The translations under genes and the position numbers were made by a program. From Streptosporangiales bacterium (GTDB taxonomy: Bacteria > Actinomycetota > Actinomycetes > Streptosporangiales > Streptosporangiaceae): a DNA stretch of 64,000 bases. A model generated the notes under the pieces. That model was not told the origin of the DNA. It made no database searches and saw only the letters and a list, made by a program, of their open reading frames with translations. Shown here in pieces: positions 58,702 through 64,000 of this stretch. Each line of letters starts with the position of its first letter. Position 1 is the stretch's first letter. Location of the stretch: NCBI GenBank assembly GCA_009380095.1, contig WHSL01000001.1, positions 19,341 through 83,340 of the forward strand, in the 5' to 3' direction.

Positions 58702-59691
58702 CTAGGAGTCGGCGAGGTTGGCGAGTCCATCAATGAGGTCGTTGGTCCCGGGACCTCGGACGGGGCAGATCTCGGGGCCGCCGTCGGTAAGAACGAGAGC
58801 GTGTCGGTCGGTCTGGCCAAGGAGAGTCCAGGTGTCGCCGTCGGCGCGGACGATCCAGCCGCCTTCGGGGTCTGCCGAGTAGCGTCGAACGCGTCCTTCG
58901 GGTGGTGGACGCTGTAGGTAGTCGTGGGCATCGGCGAGTACAGCATCGACCCCGGCGAGTTCGGGGATCGCGGCGTCGCTGGTGAACCGGACGTCTTCGA
59001 TGCGGTGCTCGGCGTGGAAGGCATCCCACGTAGCGCGGATCTGGTTCGCCACCAGACGGCGGCGTCCGGGAGTCCAAGCCGGCGGAGGCGCAGGCGTCGC
59101 CCGGCGATGGTTGCCCCAGAACTCGCGCCAGGCGGCCTGCACCGCCATCGGCACATGATCGCCGCCGAAGCGGTCGAGCAGATCGTGCCATGCAGCCGAG
59201 GTGCGCGCGTCAATCACCTCCCGGCATGTCTGGCACGCGTGCCAGTCGATGACTCCGGTCACCTCGGTACCTGCAACCTCCAGAAAGGGCTCCCCGACAG
59301 GCGAGTCGCGGCGGAGGAGGACATCGACGTCGGCGCCCTCGTAGACCCATGTCGGCTCGGGGATCCGGCAGAACTGGCAGCGGGGACCGCCGCCGAACTC
59401 TTCCGGCCAGCCCGGCCGGTCCTCCACGATCCCCCGCCGGAAGACCTCTAACACCGTGAGGCGGTCGCACACCAGACGCATGCCGGGTGAGAGATCGGCA
59501 AGAGCGTCGCGGATTGGCTGGGTGTCGGTGCTGATCACTGTGCTGCGCATGTTCCCCAGGTCGAGGAGGTACAGCACATAGCCGTCGGGAGCACCACCAA
59601 GCTCGAGGGTACGACAGGCGTCGTTGTAACTGCCTCCGACCTCGTCGGGAACATGACCAGGGGCAACGAGCACTGCCGAGTACTGATCCAT
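58702..59691 (-). CDS. Unknown protein with paired CxxC motifs
   Basis: 329 residues from the ATG at 59691, behind GGAAGG; upstream in-frame sequence exists up to the integrase end. CQFC and CQTC (in VIDWHACQTCREVIDA), separated by about 52 residues, look like a zinc-binding pair seen in small actinobacterial proteins. The C-terminal half reads as a globular domain (GWIVRADGDTWTLLGQTDRHALVLTDGG). Located between the lanthipeptide operon and the integrase remnant, transcribed toward the former. Function unknown. Confidence 0.65.
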   Translation of the reverse strand: MDQYSAVLVAPGHVPDEVGGSYNDACRTLELGGAPDGYVLYLLDLGNMRSTVISTDTQPIRDALADLSPGMRLVCDRLTVLEVFRRGIVEDRPGWPEEFGGGPRCQFCRIPEPTWVYEGADVDVLLRRDSPVGEPFLEVAGTEVTGVIDWHACQTCREVIDARTSAAWHDLLDRFGGDHVPMAVQAAWREFWGNHRRATPAPPPAWTPGRRRLVANQIRATWDAFHAEHRIEDVRFTSDAAIPELAGVDAVLADAHDYLQRPPPEGRVRRYSADPEGGWIVRADGDTWTLLGQTDRHALVLTDGGPEICPVRGPGTNDLIDGLANLADS

Positions 59692-59782
59692 GGAAAAGGC
59701 CTTCCAGGTAACGAAGCAGTGTGCGCCGACCGCCGCGAACTGGACCGGCCCCCTGCTGCCATTGACGTAGGAGGCACCAGCA

Positions 59783-60636
59783 TCACGCAGTGTCTGCGGT
59801 GGCCAGGGCGACGGCTTGCTTTGCGACGGTGAGGCGGAGGTTCTCGATCTCCTCGCGTAGGGCGTCGAGATCACCGTTCTCCGTGGGCGTTGCCGCCGGT
59901 GGTCCAGCGTTGTCGTTGCGGGCTCCCCTGATCTTGGAGAGCGCTTCCAGGGCGGTTTCGTCTGCGGTGGGCAGGGTGTGGAGGTACTTCTCGGTGGTGG
60001 CGATAGAGGCGTGGCCGAGGCGTTCCTTGACCACCTGGAGGTCGGCGCCGCCGGCGAGGAGCCAGGACGCGTGGGCATGGCGGAGGTCGTGGAACGTGGG
60101 GGAGAACTTCAGGCCAGCGGCGGCTACGGCGGGCTTCCAGATCTGGTCTCGCCAGTGATCGGCCGGGATGTGGCCGTCGGTTTCACGGACCCGTACGCCG
60201 CGTGGTGGCCGATCCTTGCCCTTGGCGCGGCGCGTGGCACGGTAAGCCCGGTACGACGCTCGGCAGTGCTCGCACCGGCATTTGCCGGTGGTGTACGCCG
60301 TGAGGGTGCCGTGTCGGTACTGGCGGCCCTTCTCGTTCGGCTCGGTCAGGCCGAGGTCGAGCTTGAGGGGGTCAGGCGTGTCATCCGCGTGGGACTGGGT
60401 GGGAGGCTGATAGCAGAAGAGCAGGTCATCCTCGGATAGTTCCTGGTTATCCACATGAAGCTTGATCTTGTGGATAATGTGCGTCGCCAGCTTAAAGCGG
60501 CGGTACTCCCTGTCCTTGGGATAGGCCTTGACCCAGAACCGGCCACCCTCGGGGTGTTCATCAGGTGTGAGCTCCACAACCGCGCGGCTGACGGTGAGAA
60601 TACGAGTCTCGAAGTCGAGGTCCTTGGCGCGGAGCT
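59783..60636 (-). pseudogene. Tyrosine integrase, N-terminally truncated at attR
   Basis: About 284 codons remain. The C-terminal catalytic motif is present ([37 protein letters not shown], with the HxxR and the nucleophile Tyr) plus a coiled tail. Similarity begins at ELRAKDLDF, right after where the first catalytic arginine should be, and everything upstream is the 45-bp tRNA repeat and then a different element. The DNA-binding N-terminus and first catalytic Arg are therefore lost, so the island probably cannot excise itself unaided. Confidence 0.85.
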
Positions 60637-60681
60637 CTGATAAGGATGAGGCCGGAGGTTCAAGTCCTCCTAGGCCCACCC
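60637..60681 (+). repeat. attR / attL-like: second 45-bp tRNA-Ile repeat
   Basis: Identical to 40014-40058. It is at once the right end of the 20.7-kb island and the left end of a second element, because the following ~600 bases resemble those after the first repeat. No complete tRNA is formed here. Confidence 0.9.
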
Positions 60682-60940
60682 GATCCTCCCAGCTCAGAGG
60701 CCGGTTCCCTTGCCACAGGGACCTGGCCACTTGATCATCTGTCACTCATTTGTCACTCGGACGCACGCGGATCACCCGGCATCCAGTGACAGAGAGATGA
60801 CCCTTCCGACACACCCGCTGGCATGCCCTGGGCACGCACTTGTCTCGCGTCAACCCCCTGATGAACGCCTGGCGGTGGAGGTGCCGCCGCCCCAGAACCA
60901 ATCACGGGGGAGCTGGGGCTATCGTTCGAGGGATGGGCCT

Positions 60941-61885
60941 TCACGGCGTGCGGAGCCTTCCTCGCGCTGCTGGGCGGCACGACGGCGCTAGCTCATCGTC
61001 CTCGGCGCGCCGGGCGAGCGTGTCGCGTGGCCGCCGGGCGCGACTGGCCTCGCGCAGTTGGTCGGCCGCGCTCCGGATGCGGGTCTCGGCCTCGCGCTCT
61101 GCGAGCGAGGGCTCGTCGATCGTCGGGGCGATGGGTGGGCTGCTCTCGATGGTGCGGATAGCGGGGAGCTCGTTGTGTCCCAGACTCTCGCGGGTGCGGT
61201 ACGACTGAGTCAGGTCGTCGAGGGCGACCGGGGCGTCGACCGTACGGTGTCGTACCGGGCCTTCGGTCAGCTCTTGGAGACCGGCCTTGATGCCTTCGGT
61301 CACGCCCTCCATTAGCGCGTCGTGCGCCAGCAGCTTCATGCTCGCGACGGTCAGCGCCGGGGCGCTAACGAGCGTGCCGACACAGACGCCAACGGTCTCG
61401 ACGACAATGCGGGTGTTTCGGAAAAGGACGTCGGTCGGCAGTTCTGCTGCGGATGCGACGTCGCCCGCCAGTCTCGCCAGGGGGTCGGGGAGGCCGAGCC
61501 CGTCGGCGACACGTTCGACGGGGGCGCCGAGCAGCAGGTCATGTAGGTGCTTGTTCGTCCCGTCGATGGTCTGGGCGAGTTGGCCGAGACTGAGCGGGTC
61601 CTGGGTGTGCCACCACTCGGTAGCGACGTCGAAGGTCGAGTCGACGATCTTGCCGGCCACGTAGTCGGCGAGCATGTCCTGGATGTGTTGGCGAACGCGG
61701 TCCGGGTCGTCCGGGGCGCACGCGCGCTCGGTGGCGGCGATCGCCCCGGCGGACGGGGACTGCTGTGTGATGACCTGCCGGCGGAGCGCAAGGTGGACCT
61801 TGGCGTTCTCCTTGGTCGGGCGGGAGGCCCCGTCGTGGCGCGGTGGCGCGTATGCGGCGTGGACGTCGATGAGCACGACGCGCAC
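60941..61885 (-). CDS. Unknown protein of tandem elements
   Basis: About 314 residues from the first usable start (GTG 61885); the frame is open to 62059 but overlaps the coiled-coil gene, so the true start is uncertain. Helical, with RQHIQDMLADYVAGKIVDSTFD, a central hydrophobic helix (VVETVGVCVGTLVSAPALTVASM) and a charged C-terminus (ETRIRSAADQLREASRARR). No known domain recognised. A decayed copy lies at 40298-40615 in the same place relative to its tRNA repeat, so it is a conserved end-gene of this element family. The preceding 259 bases hold no gene. Confidence 0.55.
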   Translation of the reverse strand: MRVVLIDVHAAYAPPRHDGASRPTKENAKVHLALRRQVITQQSPSAGAIAATERACAPDDPDRVRQHIQDMLADYVAGKIVDSTFDVATEWWHTQDPLSLGQLAQTIDGTNKHLHDLLLGAPVERVADGLGLPDPLARLAGDVASAAELPTDVLFRNTRIVVETVGVCVGTLVSAPALTVASMKLLAHDALMEGVTEGIKAGLQELTEGPVRHRTVDAPVALDDLTQSYRTRESLGHNELPAIRTIESSPPIAPTIDEPSLAEREAETRIRSAADQLREASRARRPRDTLARRAEDDELAPSCRPAARGRLRTP

Positions 61886-61952
61886 CTCGAATGGGGTGAG
61901 CGCGTCCGCCGGGTTCGTGCTGTCTGATCTCGTGTCATCTGAAGGGGTGCCG

Positions 61953-62159
61953 TCACCGTGCGGCGGGCGGGCGGACCTGTGCCTCGTGGGCGGCGACCGC
62001 GAGTCGCCGGGTCGTCCGTACCAGCTCGGCGATCTGCTCGTCTCTCTCATCCTTGGCACGGGTCAGGGCGTCGAGGGCGTCTCGCTGGCAATCGACCTGG
62101 TGCTCGAGCTGGCTGACGGTGCGAGTCAGGTCAGAGAAGCGGGACGCGAGGCCCACCAC
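61953..62159 (-). CDS. Small coiled-coil protein
   Basis: 68 residues from a GTG at 62159 (or 62156). Heptad pattern over most of its length (LTRTVSQLEHQVDCQRDALDAL, ERDEQIAELVRTTRRLAVAA). It overlaps the 3' end of the membrane-protein gene by 29 bases, with GGGGAG before it. Probably part of a three-gene operon with its neighbours; function unknown. Confidence 0.6.
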   Translation of the reverse strand: MVGLASRFSDLTRTVSQLEHQVDCQRDALDALTRAKDERDEQIAELVRTTRRLAVAAHEAQVRPPAAR

Positions 62160-62307
62160 CTCCCCGGGAGAGCGTGGTCAGTGGCTGGTAGACGCGGAGC
62201 CGCATGGTCCGGGCAAGCACGCGGAACGCCTGGACAGCGAGGATGAACAGCACTGCGATGGCGAGCCACAGGATGACGCTCGTGAACACAGACGCCATGA
62301 CCGACAT
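62131..62307 (-). CDS. 58-residue single-helix membrane protein
   Basis: ATG at 62307 behind AGGGAGGTGG at 5 bases, an excellent ribosome-binding site. Residues 5-30 form one transmembrane helix (VFTSVILWLAIAVLFILAVQ), followed by a basic cytoplasmic segment. Sequence ends before the in-frame TGA at 62131-62133. It heads the operon with the coiled-coil and 314-residue genes. Function unknown; the coupling suggests a membrane-anchored complex (inference). Confidence 0.65.
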   Translation of the reverse strand: MSVMASVFTSVILWLAIAVLFILAVQAFRVLARTMRLRVYQPLTTLSRGGGGPRVPLL

Positions 62308-62789
62308 CGTGCCACCTCCCTTGCCGGGAGCCTGCCGAGATCACGCGCCGTGGACAAGTCACGGCGAACACACTGAGCCGTGTTGGCGCGTTCTCGGGCT
62401 GGAGGTGGCCCGTGGGCGCTAAACGAGGGGTAGTGGCGGGACCGAGCCCGGCTCCCAACCGAACACCACGCCGCGGTTCAACTCCTCGACGGGCGAATTG
62501 GGATAAGACCGGCGCCTGGGCCCCACAGGCCGCCCGATCACGGCCCCCCGCGACATCCGGCCGACCCCTAGACGCGACATCGGACCAGCTCAGACAGCCC
62601 GCCACCAGTCCACGACGCCCCCCCCGGCGGGCGCGCCGCATCCGGACGCTATGTCAAGCCCCGGCCACCACCGCCGCTCGCGCCCCGCAACCACCCCCAC
62701 CGGCAAACGATCACCGGCCGCCAGCACAGCCCCCGACCGGCTCACCCACACCAACCGGCCTCAGACAACGCCCACGACCTGCGAATTCA
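62308..62789. other. No gene seen
   Basis: 480 bases upstream of the small operon. The plus-strand frame open through it reads as proline/arginine-rich non-protein. It should contain the promoter of the minus-strand operon; I see no clear consensus. Confidence 0.6.
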
Positions 62790-63083
62790 GGATGGCAAGT
62801 GCTCCTTGAGCTCGGCATGGTCTTCAACGCCCGCGAACACTGCTGGCAACTGGCCGCCGCCGCACTCCGCGACTTCCACACCACCCACGGCTACCTGCGC
62901 ATCCCCGCCGGCTTCACCACGCCCGACGGTGTCCGTCTCTCCGGCTGGTGGCACAAACAACGCAGCGGCCCCGGCCGCCTCTCCGCGAGACGACGTGCCC
63001 TGCTCGCGCCCCCTATGACCCCGTCTTCGCCGACCCGGCCCACCGACTCCGATGAAGATCCCACAGGCGAGGGCGAGCATTGA
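62790..63083 (+). pseudogene. Remnant of a helicase-associated (HA) domain protein
   Basis: Encodes one HA-domain unit: LLELGMVFNAREHCWQLAAA, FHTTHGYLRIPAGFTTPDG and LSGWWHKQRSGPGRLS. HA domains normally occur as repeats at the end of large helicase-like proteins. No such protein precedes it and no start is evident, so it is a fragment. Confidence 0.7.
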
Positions 63084-63190
63084 CCGCCCAGGCGAGGCGC
63101 GCGCTGCTTGGTTCCTTGACGCAGGGATTGCCCCGTTTGCCGGTGCTGTCATGCCGCCGGCGGGTGCCCGGGCGTGATACGGACGGGGCA

Positions 63191-63910
63191 TTAGGGGAGG
63201 CCGATGATCAAGTCCTTATGGCCGTTGATGCCCTCGGTGATCCAGTCCCTCTTTTTTTCGTAGAGGGCCAAGTCCAGGGTCTTTTCCACCTGGCCAACAT
63301 GGATGGTGGCCTTCGATGTGTCGAAAGTGGCCGAGAACACCGGCCCGATCACATCATGGGTCGTGATCGAGACGAGGGTGGATCGGACTGAGACAGCCTT
63401 ATGGTCGTTGAGTGATGCCTGACTCACGGCCAGCTCGGCCCTGGATGATGTCCGGGTGAAGGTTCCGAAACGGTCGATCTTCGTGGGATTCCTCTTGAGT
63501 GTGCCGGCGTACACGTCGAGGAACTTGGTGAAAGCGGCAATCTCCTCTTTTATCGCGGTGTTGGTCTGGAGCGTGTGAGTGATGATGTCGGCGAGTTTGA
63601 GGTGTTGTTGGCCGTTGCTGAATGGGTTCCAGCTCACGACGGAGGTGGTCCAGGCCACGATCGGCAGGACCCTCATGTACCGTGAGCGCCAAGTTCCTGG
63701 GTGGACGAGCATATCGATGGGGAAGAGCTTTTTCTCTGATTCCGCATCACTTTCAAAGCTGAGGGTGCCCGCAGCGTAGAGTTGCGCGAAGCACTCGGTG
63801 TCCAGTACGGCTTTGAATCGTTGCTCGGTGAGCGTCGGATTCGACTTCTTCTCCGTGCAGGTGATGGCGTTGAAGTTGCCCACGCTGACGCTATATTGAC
63901 GTTCGTCCAT
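63191..63910 (-). CDS. Unknown 239-residue protein
   Basis: ATG at 63910 behind GGGAGGG. Lower GC and more Lys/Ile/Asn/Phe than neighbours, with beta-rich segments (RQYSVSVGNFNAITCTEKKS, STLVSITTHDVIGPVFSATF). No recognised domain, signal peptide or membrane helix. Composition suggests recent transfer, perhaps a phage- or element-derived gene. Confidence 0.6.
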   Translation of the reverse strand: MDERQYSVSVGNFNAITCTEKKSNPTLTEQRFKAVLDTECFAQLYAAGTLSFESDAESEKKLFPIDMLVHPGTWRSRYMRVLPIVAWTTSVVSWNPFSNGQQHLKLADIITHTLQTNTAIKEEIAAFTKFLDVYAGTLKRNPTKIDRFGTFTRTSSRAELAVSQASLNDHKAVSVRSTLVSITTHDVIGPVFSATFDTSKATIHVGQVEKTLDLALYEKKRDWITEGINGHKDLIIGLP

Positions 63911-63933
63911 CGTGCCCTCCCATTCCCGAAGCA

Positions 63934-63966
63934 GCTGGAGCCCCCCCTCGTTCGGCGGGCTCCAGC
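63934..63966. repeat. Inverted repeat upstream of the 239-residue gene
   Basis: Perfect 10-bp stem GCTGGAGCCC / GGGCTCCAGC with a 13-base loop, 24 bases upstream of the start codon. Could be a terminator for a gene beyond the window or an operator. Confidence 0.5.
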
Positions 63967-64000
63967 CACCTTTGTGGTTCCGCGGCTAGAGAACTAGCTC

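Larger units (their letters stand above)
40014..60681. mobile_element. 20.7-kb genomic island integrated in tRNA-Ile
   Basis: The island is bounded by a 45-bp direct repeat of the tRNA-Ile 3' half (40014-40058 and 60637-60681). It contains a truncated tyrosine integrase next to the right repeat, a polymorphic toxin, a lanthipeptide locus and assorted regulators and enzymes. No plasmid replication or conjugation genes are visible, so it is an island or a decayed integrative element rather than a complete one. Sequence to the right of the right repeat is homologous to the left end of this island, implying tandem related elements. Confidence 0.85.

Noticed and set aside
60637..60745. Extension of the integrase frame through the att repeat, giving [13 protein letters not shown].
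   Set aside because: This is antisense tRNA translated by chance, a well-known annotation artefact.
61351..61956. Frame starting with a GTG overlapping the coiled-coil stop.
   Set aside because: Composition (Arg/Thr/Ser/Pro) is that of an out-of-frame reading; the frame ending at 60941 looks like protein.

Overview
The window is high-GC, densely packed actinobacterial DNA. The gene order around the origin (rpmH, dnaA, dnaN, gnd, recF, dciA, gyrB, gyrA, DUF3566, tRNA-Ile), the many GTG starts and the parS sequence point to a filamentous actinomycete. Streptosporangiales or a relative is my best guess; this is an inference from gene content, not from a search.

Region 1 (1-8.3 kb): the 3' end of a dipeptide/oligopeptide ABC transporter operon (binding protein, two ATPases, two permeases), an MFS exporter, then the CCA-adding enzyme on the minus strand and a YbaK-type editing protein. 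Region 2 (8.6-17.4 kb): an envelope and redox cluster, DUF6049 - murJ - pseudokinase - sigM - zinc anti-sigma - trxB - trxA, with a well-matching SigR-type promoter before trxB. Region 3 (17.5-27 kb): GNAT, aminotransferase and D-Ala-D-Ala-ligase-like genes, then the minus-strand origin-flanking genes parB, parA, rsmG, jag, yidC, yidD, rnpA and rpmH, with three parS sites. Region 4 (27-40 kb): dnaA with a very long linker, the dnaA-dnaN origin, dnaN, gnd, recF, dciA, gyrB, gyrA, DUF3566 and tRNA-Ile(GAU).

Region 5 (40.0-60.7 kb) is a 20.7-kb genomic island inserted in tRNA-Ile and bounded by a 45-bp direct repeat of the tRNA 3' half. Its integrase is cut off at its N-terminus exactly at the right repeat. 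Cargo from left to right: an RHS-Hint-TNT polymorphic toxin with a small candidate immunity gene; a 2'-5' RNA ligase-like gene with an XRE regulator; a small protein/SAM-methyltransferase pair; a HAD - HTH - phosphoesterase run with two intact EEP paralogues and a decayed third; a broken MazG-like gene, NUDIX and TPR regulator; and a class I lanthipeptide locus of the FxLD type. That locus comprises a 48-residue precursor gene, a full-length LanB dehydratase, a LanC cyclase and an FxLD-system PIMT-like methyltransferase. An Asp-Gly pair in the core is a natural candidate for methyltransferase-driven isoaspartate formation.

Region 6 (60.7-64 kb) starts with sequence homologous to the left end of the island. 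It looks like a second related element stacked in tandem at the same tRNA. It carries a compact operon (58-aa membrane protein, 68-aa coiled coil, 314-aa unknown protein), a helicase-associated-domain remnant and an unknown 239-aa gene. A decayed copy of the 314-aa gene sits at the left end of the first island.
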